From Eutrophocola sp964601805 (GTDB taxonomy: Bacteria > Pseudomonadota > Gammaproteobacteria > Pseudomonadales > Pseudohongiellaceae), in contig CAZROW010000001.1 of NCBI GenBank assembly GCA_964601805.1, positions 1 through 64,000 of the forward strand: DNA of 64,000 nt. The letters run 5' to 3'. Shown in pieces: positions 34,467 to 43,943 of the stretch; position 1 is the first letter of the stretch, and every line of letters starts with the position of its first letter. Below the pieces are notes generated by a model. That model saw nothing but the letters and a program-made list of their open reading frames with translations, made no database searches and was not told the origin of the DNA. The translations under genes were made by a program, and so were the position numbers.

Positions 34467-35117
34467 ATGAAAAAGTTTACAGAATTGGACGGCCTGGTAA
34501 TGCCCCTCGATCGGGCCAATGTGGATACCGATTACATCATTCCCAAGCAGTTCCTGAAGTCCATCAAGCGCACAGGCTTTGGCAAGAACCTGTTTGACGA
34601 GGCACGTTACCTGGACAAGGGCCTGCCTGATGCGGATTGCTCACAGCGGCCACTGAACCCGGACTTCGTCATGAACCAGCCACGTTACCAGGGCGCCAGT
34701 ATTCTCCTGGCACGGGACAACTTTGGCTGTGGTTCAAGCCGCGAACATGCCCCCTGGGCCCTGGATGACTACGGTTTTCGCTGTGTTATTGCCCCGAGCT
34801 TTGCTGATATTTTCTTCAACAATTGCGTTAAGAATGGGATATTACTTATTGTTTTAGAAGAAGATATTGTTAATGAATTGTTCAAGGAAACCTTTGCACA
34901 GGAGGGCTATCGTCTGGCGGTGGATCTACCATCCCAGTGCATCACCAAGCCCGATGGCTCAACGATTGCCTTTGATATCGAGGGTTCGCGCAAGAATATT
35001 CTTCTCAATGGTCTGGATGACATTTCCCTGACCCTGAAGAACGAGTCCGATATCGTGCAGTTCGAGGCAGACTGGCAAAACAAGGCTCCCTGGCTGTTCA
35101 GCCAGAAAAGGGCCTGA
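34467..35117 (+). CDS. leuD: 3-isopropylmalate dehydratase small subunit LeuD
   Basis: Swivel-domain subunit that completes the LeuCD active site (216 aa). Characteristic segments are DRANVDTDYIIPKQFLK, DNFGCGSSREHAPWALDDYG and FADIFFNNCVKNGIL. The usual next gene, leuB, is missing. A 54-bp spacer with a strong hairpin leads directly to asd. Confidence 0.97.
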   Translation: MKKFTELDGLVMPLDRANVDTDYIIPKQFLKSIKRTGFGKNLFDEARYLDKGLPDADCSQRPLNPDFVMNQPRYQGASILLARDNFGCGSSREHAPWALDDYGFRCVIAPSFADIFFNNCVKNGILLIVLEEDIVNELFKETFAQEGYRLAVDLPSQCITKPDGSTIAFDIEGSRKNILLNGLDDISLTLKNESDIVQFEADWQNKAPWLFSQKRA

Positions 35118-35141
35118 ACACCCTGATTTTCAAGAATTTTT

Positions 35142-35156
35142 GCCCCGCAGCGGGGC
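35142..35156. terminator. Hairpin in the leuD-asd spacer
   Basis: GCCCCG-CAG-CGGGGC is a perfect 6-bp GC stem. A T-run precedes it rather than follows it, so it is not a standard plus-strand terminator. It might slow transcription or processing between leuD and asd. Confidence 0.35.
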
Positions 35157-35171
35157 ACTGAAGGACATACC

Positions 35172-36194
35172 ATGAGCAAGAAATACAATGTGGCCGTTGT
35201 TGGCGCAACCGGCGCCGTTGGGCGGACCATGCTGAGCATTCTGGAGCAGCGCAAATTCCCTGTGGATAATCTCTACCTGCTGGCCAGTGAGCGCAGCGCC
35301 GGAGAAACCATTGCGTTTAACAATAAGCAGTATACTGTTGAAAACCTTGCAGATTTTGATTTCAGCAAGGCGGATATCGGGCTCTTTTCGCCAGGGGCCA
35401 GCGTGTCTGCAATCTACGCTCCCAAAGCCGGTGAGGCGGGCTGTGTTGTGATCGACAATACCTCCCAGTTTCGCTACGACGACGATATTCCGCTGATCGT
35501 ACCGGAAGTTAATGCTCATGCCATTGCGGGCTATACCAAGCGCAATATCATAGCCAACCCCAATTGCTCGACGATCCAGATGCTGGTTGCGCTCAAGCCT
35601 ATCCAGGATGCCGTCGGAATCGCCCGTATCAACGTGGCTACCTACCAGTCCGTCTCCGGTACCGGCAAGGAAGCCATTGATGAACTGGCTGAGCAGACAG
35701 CGAAACTGCTCAATGGCCAGGGTGCAGAGCCCAAGGTCTACCCGAAGCAGATTGCCTTCAATGTCATCCCGCAGATCGATGTTTTCCAGGAAAACGGCTA
35801 TACCAAGGAAGAAATGAAGATGGTCTGGGAAACCCAGAAAATCATGGAAGACCCGGAAATACTGGTCAATCCGACCTGTGTGCGTGTGCCCGTGTTCTAC
35901 GCCCATTCCGAGGCTGTGCATATCGAGACCCGCAAACCGCTGTCCGTGGAGGATGCACGGGCAATGCTGAAGAAAGCCCCCGGCATCAAAGTGATGGATG
36001 AGCACAAGGATGGCGGTTATCCGACCCCGATTGGCGAGGGCACAGACCGCGATGAGGTGTGGGTAGGGCGCATAAGACGTGATATATCTCACCCTAATGG
36101 CCTGAATTTGTGGATTGTGTCAGATAATTTGCGAAAAGGTGCGGCTTTGAACTCAATACAGATTGCTGAAGTATTGATAAAAGACTATTTATAA
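35172..36194 (+). CDS. asd: Aspartate-semialdehyde dehydrogenase Asd
   Basis: NADPH-dependent reduction of aspartyl phosphate for Lys, Met, Thr and diaminopimelate synthesis (340 aa). N-terminal GATGAVGRTML binds NADP, and C132 in NPNCSTIQM is the catalytic nucleophile. The shorter length puts it in the 337-340-residue class rather than the roughly 367-residue E. coli type. Its position before fimV matches Pseudomonas, but no second asd-like gene is present here. Confidence 0.95.
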   Translation: MSKKYNVAVVGATGAVGRTMLSILEQRKFPVDNLYLLASERSAGETIAFNNKQYTVENLADFDFSKADIGLFSPGASVSAIYAPKAGEAGCVVIDNTSQFRYDDDIPLIVPEVNAHAIAGYTKRNIIANPNCSTIQMLVALKPIQDAVGIARINVATYQSVSGTGKEAIDELAEQTAKLLNGQGAEPKVYPKQIAFNVIPQIDVFQENGYTKEEMKMVWETQKIMEDPEILVNPTCVRVPVFYAHSEAVHIETRKPLSVEDARAMLKKAPGIKVMDEHKDGGYPTPIGEGTDRDEVWVGRIRRDISHPNGLNLWIVSDNLRKGAALNSIQIAEVLIKDYL

Positions 36195-36272
36195 TGAATA
36201 CTTGCGACGAAATCTTAAAAAGATTTCTGGATATACGTTAAAAGTCGTGTATAGCAACTGACAGGAAGATTT

Positions 36273-39149
36273 ATGCTGGCCAGATGTAAAAAGAAAATCG
36301 CCCTGACAGCCCTGGTCGCAGGTTGTTTCCATGCAGGCAATCTACTGGCAGTGGGCCTGGGCGAAATGACCGTGAATTCCAGCTTGAATGAACCGCTGGA
36401 TGCCACGATACAGGTGGTGGGTCTGGATGGGCTGAACGAAGGTCAGTTGAGCGTCAGCCTGGGCTCCCAGGAAGATTTCGAACGAGCCAATATTCCCCGA
36501 GTCGGTCTCATCGATGACATCGAACTGGAAATTGATGTCTTCAACAGTGAAGAGGGCATTCTGCGCCTGACCAGTGATGAACTCGTGCAGGAGCCTTTCC
36601 TGAACATGGTCATCAGCATGCGCTGGCCCAATGGTCGGCTCATGCGTGATTACACTGCGTTAATCGACCTGCCGGTATTCATTAGCGATGAACCCACTGC
36701 GGCTCCTGTTGATGTCCCCGAAACGCCAGAACCTGAACCTGCCCCTGTTGTTGAAGAGCCTCGTTCCCAGATACTGGTTGATAACGAACAGCCGGCAGCG
36801 GTCACACCGGCGCCTTCGACCCCCGATCCTGCTCCTGAAACAACAACAGCGGACGGTGATAATGAGGTTACGGTCGAGGCAGGTGACAACCTGTTCAACA
36901 TTGCTTCTGAAAACCGCCCGTCGGACAGCGTGTCAGTTGAGCAGACCATGCTGGCCATACAGCGAGCCAACCCTGATTCTTTTATAGACGGCAATATCAA
37001 TCGCGTGCGCGTTGGTAGCATCCTGCGGATACCGACCCTTCAGGAAGTACAGAGCATTGACCAGAGCCAGGCGGTCAATGAAAATGCCCTACAGAATCAG
37101 GCCTCAAGCGCACAACCATTGGCTTTCAACAGCAATACCGGGAGCGGCAATGAGGACACCGGGGATGAGCTGACAATACTCAGCGGTGATGCCGGGGATA
37201 CCCCCACCGGGGACAGCGACCTGGCCTCTACGATTGCGGCCCTGGAAAACCAGCTGGCCCTGAGCGAAGAAAATCTTGACCGGGCGCGACTGGAAAACCA
37301 GGAATTGCGCGCCCGCTTTGCAGAACTGGAAGAACAGATTGAAATTCTGCAGAACATCATAGCGATGCAGGACGTTCGCCTGGCCCAGTTGCAGGCAGAT
37401 CTTGCCGCTAACCAGGCCGAACCTGAGCCTGAACCTGCACCGGAACAGGCACCCGTTGCAGCCCAGCCTGCGCCGGCCCAGCCTGCACCGCAGGATACCT
37501 CCATCATTGGCCAGCTGAGCTCAATGTTTGAAAACACCCTGGTGCTGGTTTCCAGCCTGGTTGCCCTGATTGTGCTGGTGCTGGGCTTCCTGGTCTGGCG
37601 CCGTCGTGCTGCCCAGGATGAAATGGACGATTTTGCCCTCGAAGGCGCCAGTGCAGCGCCCGCTTCACAGGCGACCTATACCGAGGATGAACCTGTCGGT
37701 GCCTCTGCCGGCTTTATAGCTGCCCTGAAAGCCCGCTTTTCCAGGGACGACGAAGATGACGATGTTGCCATTGCTGCCGACGACAGCCAGGAGACTGATG
37801 CTACCGAAGACAGTGATGCCACTGAGCCTGTCGCTGCTGCTGATTCCGTCGAAGACGATGAAGACGAAGGTGGATTCCTGGGCAAGCTGAAGAACCTGTT
37901 TTCGCGCTCCGATGACGACGATGATTTCGAGGTTGCCGATGCCGCTGACGATGAGTCCGATGACGAAGATGATGATGCCGATATTGAAGCGACCTCGGCC
38001 TTTGCCATGGATGATGACGCGGATGACGACGAAGACGATGAGGACGATGAGGACGAAGACGAAGAGGACGATGACGAGGATTCTGATGAAGGCATCGCCG
38101 ACGAAGATTCAGATGACAGCTCGGCACAGGCTGAAGAAGAATTCGATTTCGACTTTGATGAAGATGACGACGCTGATGATGATTCAGGCGACGATTCTGA
38201 TGATGATTCCGGTGAAGACGCTGAAGAGGATGACTTTGATCTCGACAACCTGGGTGACATGAGCCTGGATGACGATGATGATAGCGACGCCAGTGCCGAA
38301 GAGACTGCTGTAGAAGATATTGCAGAGACCGAAGCTGATGAAGACGAGGTCCCGGAGACCTTTGATTTCGATCTCGGTGAAACTAACGACAGTGATGATG
38401 ACACTAAAGAGGTCACAGCTTCTGCAGAGGAGCCTGAGGAAGTAGAGTCCTTTGATTTCTCACTGGATGACACCCCCGCGGCACCCGCCGATGATGAAGC
38501 CGCTGCGGCAACTGATGTTGACGATGAAGAGGTAGAAAGCTTCGATTTCAATCTCAGTGATACACCCGAGACTGCTGAGGCTGAAGACTCCACTGCCGAA
38601 GAGCCGGAAGACGTGGAAACCTTTGAGTTTGATGTTGGCTCGGTGTCTTCCTTTGAGGAGCCGGAAGCCGATGAGGCTGAAGAGGCTCCCGCTGAAGACG
38701 TGGAAACTTTTGATTTTGACCTGGATTCGAGNNNNNNNNNNNNNNNNNNNNNNNNNNNNNNNNNNNNNNNNNNNNNNNNNNNNNNNNNNNNNNNNNNNNN
38801 NNNNNNNNNNNNNNNNNNNNNNNNNNNNNNNGATGACGGCGACGTTGATCCCCTGGCTGCCGCCCTTGATGAGGTGGATGCCGAGGCTGATGATGGTGCA
38901 GGTGCCGACGACGATCTTGATCTTGGTAGCATCGAGATAGACGACAGCATGTTTGATGCTGATGACGACAATGCAGCAGCCGGTGGGGAGCGTGATGAGG
39001 CCTCCACCAAGCTTGACCTGGCCGTGGCCTATGAAGCTATGGGCGATATGGATGGTGCGAAGGAAATCCTGGACGAGGTTGTGGCAGAAGGCAATGATGA
39101 GCAGGTCGCTGAAGCCAAAAAATTGCTGGAGAAATGGAACCTCTCCTAG
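36273..39149 (+). CDS. fimV: FimV/HubP family polar hub protein (contains an assembly gap)
   Basis: Large inner-membrane protein that organises the cell pole and type IV pilus assembly in relatives. It has an N-terminal signal peptide and FimV-specific domain (VGLGEMTVNSSLNEPLDATI). A LysM-like segment follows (EVTVEAGDNLFNIASENRPS, about 193-250), then a coiled coil (about 310-375, LALSEENLDRARLENQELR) and one membrane helix (TLVLVSSLVALIVLVLGFLVW). A very acidic region then contains about 30-residue tandem repeats. The C-terminal FimV motif is TKLDLAVAYEAMGDMDGA to AKKLLEKW. The 100-N block at 38732-38831 interrupts the repeats, so length and frame across it are not reliable. Confidence 0.92.
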   Translation: MLARCKKKIALTALVAGCFHAGNLLAVGLGEMTVNSSLNEPLDATIQVVGLDGLNEGQLSVSLGSQEDFERANIPRVGLIDDIELEIDVFNSEEGILRLTSDELVQEPFLNMVISMRWPNGRLMRDYTALIDLPVFISDEPTAAPVDVPETPEPEPAPVVEEPRSQILVDNEQPAAVTPAPSTPDPAPETTTADGDNEVTVEAGDNLFNIASENRPSDSVSVEQTMLAIQRANPDSFIDGNINRVRVGSILRIPTLQEVQSIDQSQAVNENALQNQASSAQPLAFNSNTGSGNEDTGDELTILSGDAGDTPTGDSDLASTIAALENQLALSEENLDRARLENQELRARFAELEEQIEILQNIIAMQDVRLAQLQADLAANQAEPEPEPAPEQAPVAAQPAPAQPAPQDTSIIGQLSSMFENTLVLVSSLVALIVLVLGFLVWRRRAAQDEMDDFALEGASAAPASQATYTEDEPVGASAGFIAALKARFSRDDEDDDVAIAADDSQETDATEDSDATEPVAAADSVEDDEDEGGFLGKLKNLFSRSDDDDDFEVADAADDESDDEDDDADIEATSAFAMDDDADDDEDDEDDEDEDEEDDDEDSDEGIADEDSDDSSAQAEEEFDFDFDEDDDADDDSGDDSDDDSGEDAEEDDFDLDNLGDMSLDDDDDSDASAEETAVEDIAETEADEDEVPETFDFDLGETNDSDDDTKEVTASAEEPEEVESFDFSLDDTPAAPADDEAAAATDVDDEEVESFDFNLSDTPETAEAEDSTAEEPEDVETFEFDVGSVSSFEEPEADEAEEAPAEDVETFDFDLDSXXXXXXXXXXXXXXXXXXXXXXXXXXXXXXXXXXDDGDVDPLAAALDEVDAEADDGAGADDDLDLGSIEIDDSMFDADDDNAAAGGERDEASTKLDLAVAYEAMGDMDGAKEILDEVVAEGNDEQVAEAKKLLEKWNLS
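38732..38831 (+). other. Assembly gap within fimV repeats
   Basis: 100 N with no shared flank, unlike the other two gaps. It falls just after the fifth visible ETFDFDL-type repeat unit. Reading stays open on both sides, but the true number of missing bases is unknown. Confidence 0.95.
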
Positions 39150-39968
39150 GTGTCCGGAACACTGCAGCAAGTAAGCCGCGTTGCCCTTGGCATAGAATAT
39201 AACGGCACCCATTTTAATGGCTGGCAAAGCCAGAAATCCCCTGATTCGATAACTGTCCAGGAAAGCCTGGAAAAGGTGCTCACCGAGGTCGCTGACCATC
39301 CGGTGAGTGTTATCTGTGCTGGCCGGACAGACAGCGGTGTACATGCCACAGGACAGGTGGTTCATTTCGATTGTCATAACGAGCGACCCGAGGATGCCTG
39401 GCTGCGCGGGGCCAACGCGATGCTGCCGCCATCCATCGCCATTCGCTGGGCCAGGCAGGCGGCTCCGGATTTTCATGCCCGCTTCAGTGCCACGGCTAGA
39501 AGTTACCGTTATGTCATCTACAACCGCCAGGTAAAACCGGCCATCCTCAGTGGCCAGGTAACCCACCACTATCACCGGTTGGACAGTGATGCCATGCACG
39601 AAGCCGGGCAACTGCTTCTGGGTGAACGTGACTTTACCTCGTATCGTGGAGCGGCCTGCCAGTCTTCGACGCCGATGCGCCATGTCATGGCGGTCAATGT
39701 GAGCCGCCACGGTGACTTCGTCTTGCTGGATATCCAGGCCAATGCGTTTTTATTGCACATGGTGCGTAATATTGCCGGTGTGTTGATGGCAATCGGGGAG
39801 GGGGAAAAGCCCGTGGCATGGGCCGGGGAGGTACTGGCAGCGAAGGACAGAACCCTGGCAGGTGTTACTGCCAAGCCTCATGGCCTGTACCTGGTCAGGG
39901 TGAGCTACCCGGAAAAATTTGCTATTCCGGTGGCAACACAGGGACCCGATTTCCTCTTTGATACGTAA
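39150..39968 (+). CDS. truA: tRNA pseudouridine(38-40) synthase TruA
   Basis: Isomerises uridines 38-40 of the tRNA anticodon arm (272 aa). The catalytic Asp lies in CAGRTDSGVHATGQVVHFD. RSYRYVIYNR, FTSYRGAACQSSTPMR and FLLHMVRNIAGVLM are typical. It starts with GTG directly after the fimV stop codon, so translation is probably coupled to the end of fimV. Confidence 0.95.
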   Translation: MSGTLQQVSRVALGIEYNGTHFNGWQSQKSPDSITVQESLEKVLTEVADHPVSVICAGRTDSGVHATGQVVHFDCHNERPEDAWLRGANAMLPPSIAIRWARQAAPDFHARFSATARSYRYVIYNRQVKPAILSGQVTHHYHRLDSDAMHEAGQLLLGERDFTSYRGAACQSSTPMRHVMAVNVSRHGDFVLLDIQANAFLLHMVRNIAGVLMAIGEGEKPVAWAGEVLAAKDRTLAGVTAKPHGLYLVRVSYPEKFAIPVATQGPDFLFDT

Positions 39969-40055
39969 AAGATAATGCATTCACAGAGCAATCCACGGGC
40001 CCTGCCGGATTTAATCCGTAAGCCCATAGTTGTAGGCGAAGGCGGGCTGGTTTGG

Positions 40056-40061
40056 TAGAAT
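40056..40061 (+). promoter_or_regulatory. Possible -10 element before trpF
   Basis: TAGAAT within TTTGGTAGAATTACGC lies in the 216-bp truA-trpF spacer. No clear -35 exists at 16-18 nt, though TTGTAG lies 20 nt upstream. No Trp-rich leader peptide or attenuator was found in 40062-40184. Confidence 0.3.
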
Positions 40062-40184
40062 TACGCTTTTGATTTATCCCTTCTGGCTAGATGTTTCTGT
40101 CGTTGTCAGTTTCACATGTGATGCCCGAATGATCAGGAGTGCAGACAGGTTGACGCCGAGTGCGCCCTGAGTTGCAGTTTTGTT

Positions 40185-40817
40185 ATGACAAAAAATACCG
40201 GCCCCCTGACCAAGATGTGCGGGATGACTCGCGAAGCGGATGCCGAACTGGCAATCAGCCTGGGCGCCGATGCCATCGGCTTGTTGTTCTATGAAAAGAG
40301 CCCGCGTTTTGTTGCCACTGACCAGGCTGCCCTGATTGCCGATGCCGTCGCGGACGGGGGGCTCAAGGTGGGCCTGTTCGTGGATGCCGATGCTGACACT
40401 GTCAACAGTGTCCTGGCGAAAGTCTCGCTGGATATCCTGCAGTTCCATGGCAATGAAAGCCCGGAATACTGCCAGGGTTTTGGATTACCCTACTGGAAAA
40501 CCGTCAGGGCCAGGGACGCCAGCCAGCTGTCGACACAGGTAGCAGCCTATCCGCAGGCAAAAGGCATCCTGCTTGATTCGTGGCACCCAACCAAGGCCGG
40601 TGGCACTGGCGAGATCTTTGACTGGTCCTTTATCGAGTCACTGGACAGGAAGCAGCCATTGATACTGGCAGGTGGCCTTAATCCAGGTAATGTCCGCAGT
40701 GCTGTTGAACGCGTAAAACCCTGGGCAGTGGATGTCTGTTCCGGTATAGAAAGCAGCCCCGGCATCAAGTCCGGGCAACTCATGAAACAATTTATTGAAG
40801 AGGTTAGACGTGTCTGA
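40185..40817 (+). CDS. trpF: Phosphoribosylanthranilate isomerase TrpF
   Basis: Amadori isomerase of tryptophan synthesis (210 aa, monofunctional and not fused to TrpC). TKMCGMTREADAELAISLGADAIG carries the catalytic Cys. GLFVDAD, LQFHGNESPEYC, LDSWHPTKAGGTG and LAGGLNPGNV follow the barrel order. Its last 8 nt overlap the GTG start of trpB. Confidence 0.96.
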   Translation: MTKNTGPLTKMCGMTREADAELAISLGADAIGLLFYEKSPRFVATDQAALIADAVADGGLKVGLFVDADADTVNSVLAKVSLDILQFHGNESPEYCQGFGLPYWKTVRARDASQLSTQVAAYPQAKGILLDSWHPTKAGGTGEIFDWSFIESLDRKQPLILAGGLNPGNVRSAVERVKPWAVDVCSGIESSPGIKSGQLMKQFIEEVRRV

Positions 40818-42030
40818 ATACCCGTTTCCAAACAATGATATTGATGGTCCTGACGAGCACGGCCATTTTGGCCCCTATGGTGGTATTTTTGTGGGTGAAA
40901 CCCTCATGCCGGCCCTGGATGAGCTCAATCGCAAATATGCCGAACTGAAACAGGATCCTGCATTCTGGGCAGAGTTTGATTATGATCTCAAGCATTATGT
41001 AGGACGGCCGTCACCGCTTTATTACGCGCAGCGCCTGAGTAATGAGCTTGGTGGTGCCCAGGTATACCTGAAACGGGAAGACCTGAACCACACCGGTGCG
41101 CACAAGGTAAACAACACCATCGGCCAGGCCCTGTTGGCCAAGGCCATGGGCAAGACCCGCATCATTGCCGAGACCGGTGCAGGGCAGCACGGCGTTGCCT
41201 CTGCCACGGTAGCTGCTCGCCTTGGACTTGAGTGCCACGTGTACATGGGGACTGAAGACATACGCCGCCAGTCGGCCAACGTGTACCGAATGAAAATGCT
41301 GGGTGCCAACGTCGTTGGCGTGGATTCAGGTTCCTGCACGCTCAAGGATGCCATGAACGAGGCACTGCGTGACTGGGCCACCAACGTGGACAATACCTAC
41401 TACATCATCGGGACCGTCGCAGGGCCACATCCATACCCCATGCTGGTCAGGGATTTCCAGAGCGTGATAGGCCGCGAAGCGCGGGAGCAGTGCCTGGAAA
41501 TGACCGGTAACCTGCCGAACACGCTGGTGGCCTGTGTCGGTGGCGGCTCCAATGCCATAGGCCTGTTTTACCCCTTCATTCCGGACAAGGAAGTGGCCAT
41601 GGTCGGTGTGGAAGCCGGCGGTTACGGCCTGGCAACAGGAAAGCATGCAGCGCCGCTTTGTACCGGCCAGCCAGGTGTCCTGCATGGCAACAGGACCTAC
41701 CTGATGAATGACGAAAACGGCCAGATTCTCGATACCCACTCCATCTCTGCCGGTCTCGACTATCCCGGTGTCGGCCCTGAACACTCCTGGCTCAAGGATC
41801 TCAATCGTGTCAGTTATACCGCTGTCACGGATGAAGAGACGCTGACGGCATTCAAATTCCTGACACGCATGGAGGGTATTATTCCTGCACTGGAATCCAG
41901 TCATGCCATTGCCTGGGTCATGCAGGAAGCGCCAAAACTGCCGAAGGACCATGTCATCGTGGTCAACCTGTCAGGCCGTGGCGACAAGGACCTGCACACT
42001 GTGGCGGAAGTTGAAGGCATCGAAGTCTAG
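40810..42030 (+). CDS. trpB: Tryptophan synthase beta subunit TrpB
   Basis: PLP enzyme joining indole and serine to make tryptophan (406 aa). The PLP lysine is in LNHTGAHKVNN and the phosphate loop is CVGGGSNAIG. GPYGGIFVGETLMPALDEL opens the domain. The start is GTG 40810, preceded by GAAGAGG and overlapping trpF by 8 nt; this gives the family N-terminus, whereas the upstream in-frame TTG lies inside trpF. Confidence 0.97.
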   Translation: MSEYPFPNNDIDGPDEHGHFGPYGGIFVGETLMPALDELNRKYAELKQDPAFWAEFDYDLKHYVGRPSPLYYAQRLSNELGGAQVYLKREDLNHTGAHKVNNTIGQALLAKAMGKTRIIAETGAGQHGVASATVAARLGLECHVYMGTEDIRRQSANVYRMKMLGANVVGVDSGSCTLKDAMNEALRDWATNVDNTYYIIGTVAGPHPYPMLVRDFQSVIGREAREQCLEMTGNLPNTLVACVGGGSNAIGLFYPFIPDKEVAMVGVEAGGYGLATGKHAAPLCTGQPGVLHGNRTYLMNDENGQILDTHSISAGLDYPGVGPEHSWLKDLNRVSYTAVTDEETLTAFKFLTRMEGIIPALESSHAIAWVMQEAPKLPKDHVIVVNLSGRGDKDLHTVAEVEGIEV

Positions 42031-42098
42031 GCAGGCTGTAAAAATAGTAAAAAGAACAGGACAATGTGCAGCTTTGCACGGGACATGAAGGCAGCAGT

Positions 42099-42911
42099 AT
42101 GAGCAGAATCACCGGGTGTTTTGACACTCTCAAGGCAAGTGGCCGCAAGGCGCTTATTCCCTATCTCACGGCAGGAGACCCTGACAAGGGAACCACCCTG
42201 GCCCTCATGCATGCGCTGGTGGCAAACGGTGCTGACATTATCGAGCTGGGTTTTCCGTTTACGGATCCGACATCAGATGGTCCCGTCATTCAGCGAGCGG
42301 TGGAAAGGGCACTGGCACACAACACCAGCCTCAAAGATGTACTGGGTATCGTGAAACAGTTTCGTGAAACCAACACTGAGACACCTGTTGTCCTGATGGG
42401 ATACCTGAATCCGGTTGAATGCATGGGCTACCAGGTATTTTGTGATGCGGCTGTCGATGCCGGTGTCGACGGTGTTCTCATCGTTGATATGCCGCCGGAA
42501 GAATCCCATGATTTAAAAGTCATTCTGGACGAGACGGTGCTGGACAGCATTTTCCTGGTGGCACCCACCACCTCCGATGAACGTGCCAGGGAGATTTGCG
42601 CCCAGAGCAGTGGTTACGTGTACTATGTCTCCCTGAAAGGGGTGACCGGTGCCGGTAACCTGGATATCGACTCGGTAAAACAGAATCTTGCCAGGGTGCG
42701 TGCGAACACCGATCTTCCTGTCGGCGTGGGTTTTGGTATCAAGGATGCCAAAAGTGCCAGGCTGATCGCTGAGATTGCGGATGCGGTCGTGGTGGGCAGT
42801 GCCCTGATCAACAGGATCGAAGAACTGGAGTCGGGCAAGCAATACAGCCAGGAGGCCCTGCAATCCCATATCGGCCTGATCCGTGAAATGCGTGACGCCA
42901 TGGATGCCTGA
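42099..42911 (+). CDS. trpA: Tryptophan synthase alpha subunit TrpA
   Basis: Cleaves indole-3-glycerol phosphate and channels indole to TrpB (270 aa). The catalytic Glu is in ADIIELGFPFTDPTSDGPVIQ and the Asp loop is VLIVDMPPEES. YYVSLKGVTGAG and VGVGFGIKDAKSARLI complete the barrel. ATG 42099 has GAAGG upstream. A 68-bp spacer separates it from trpB. Confidence 0.97.
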   Translation: MSRITGCFDTLKASGRKALIPYLTAGDPDKGTTLALMHALVANGADIIELGFPFTDPTSDGPVIQRAVERALAHNTSLKDVLGIVKQFRETNTETPVVLMGYLNPVECMGYQVFCDAAVDAGVDGVLIVDMPPEESHDLKVILDETVLDSIFLVAPTTSDERAREICAQSSGYVYYVSLKGVTGAGNLDIDSVKQNLARVRANTDLPVGVGFGIKDAKSARLIAEIADAVVVGSALINRIEELESGKQYSQEALQSHIGLIREMRDAMDA

Positions 42912-43012
42912 GTCGAGCCAGCACTGCTGGCCATTGGCCGTAAAATGAAACAGTCATCAAGACATACACATTCGCAAGAACTACATACAGACACAGGTAA
43001 TAACACCAAGAC

Positions 43013-43900
43013 ATGAGCTGGATTAACAAGATTCTGCCCTCAGTGGGTCGCTCCGATGATGCCACCCGCAATCGCAGCATTCCGGAAGGATTGTGGAAAA
43101 AGTGCCCGCGCTGCGAGGCTGTCCTTTACCGGGACAACCTGGAGGAAAACCTGGACGTGTGTCCCAAGTGTGATCATCACCTGCGCATTTCCGCCCGCCG
43201 CCGTATCGATATTTTCCTGGACAAGGAAGGCAGGGAGGAGCTCGGTGCTGACATCGCACCCAATGATGTACTCAAATTCAAGGACCTGAAAAAGTACAAG
43301 GATCGCCTGGCCGCAGCGAGCAAGGCAACCGGTGAGAAGGATGCACTGGTCGTGATGAAGGGCAAGGTCAATGGCAAAAAGGTTGTTGTCGCTGCCTTTG
43401 AATTTGGTTTTATCGGCGGCTCCATGGGCGCTGTGGTCGGTGAGAAATTTACCCTGGCAGTGAACAACTGCCTGTCCGAGGATTTGCCCCTGGTCTGTTT
43501 TGCCACCAGTGGCGGTGCCCGTATGCAGGAAGCCCTGGTGTCATTGATGCAGATGGCAAAAACCTCGGCGGCACTGGAGAAAATGAAACAAAAAGGGCTG
43601 TTGTATATCTCGGTGTTGGTGGACCCGGTATACGGTGGTGTCTCTGCCAGCCTGGCCATGCTGGGTGATATCAATATTGCTGAGCCCAATGCCTTCATCG
43701 GGTTTGCCGGCCAGGATGTCATCAAGCAGACGGTTCGCGAGAAACTCCCCGAAGGCTTCCAGCGCAGTGAATTCCTGCTGGAACACGGGGCCATCGACAT
43801 GATCGTGCACCGCCGGTCCATGCGTGATCGCATCAGCGCCCTGATAGGCAAGCTCATGCATCGGTTTGCCGATCGACCCGATCAGCAGGAACTGGTCTGA
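43013..43900 (+). CDS. accD: Acetyl-CoA carboxylase carboxyltransferase beta subunit AccD
   Basis: Beta half of the carboxyltransferase that makes malonyl-CoA for fatty acid synthesis (295 aa). A zinc ribbon at the N-terminus uses C31, C34, C50 and C53. The crotonase-like core has GGSMGAVVGEKFTLA, FATSGGARMQEA and DPVYGGVSASLAMLGD. The 101-bp spacer from trpA includes a GCCAGC/GCTGGC hairpin. folC follows, as in Pseudomonas. Confidence 0.97.
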   Translation: MSWINKILPSVGRSDDATRNRSIPEGLWKKCPRCEAVLYRDNLEENLDVCPKCDHHLRISARRRIDIFLDKEGREELGADIAPNDVLKFKDLKKYKDRLAAASKATGEKDALVVMKGKVNGKKVVVAAFEFGFIGGSMGAVVGEKFTLAVNNCLSEDLPLVCFATSGGARMQEALVSLMQMAKTSAALEKMKQKGLLYISVLVDPVYGGVSASLAMLGDINIAEPNAFIGFAGQDVIKQTVREKLPEGFQRSEFLLEHGAIDMIVHRRSMRDRISALIGKLMHRFADRPDQQELV

Positions 43901-43943
43901 GCCCGATTGCATTACCAATGGATTACGACGCCGGAGGCCATCC

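Noticed and set aside
37676..39010. 444-codon Ser-rich minus-strand frame opposite fimV
   Set aside because: Ser and Leu runs are the reverse reading of the Asp/Glu codons of fimV, and the frame crosses the N block.
40062..40184. Possible Trp leader peptide and attenuator before trpF
   Set aside because: No short frame with tandem Trp codons and no terminator/antiterminator pair was found.
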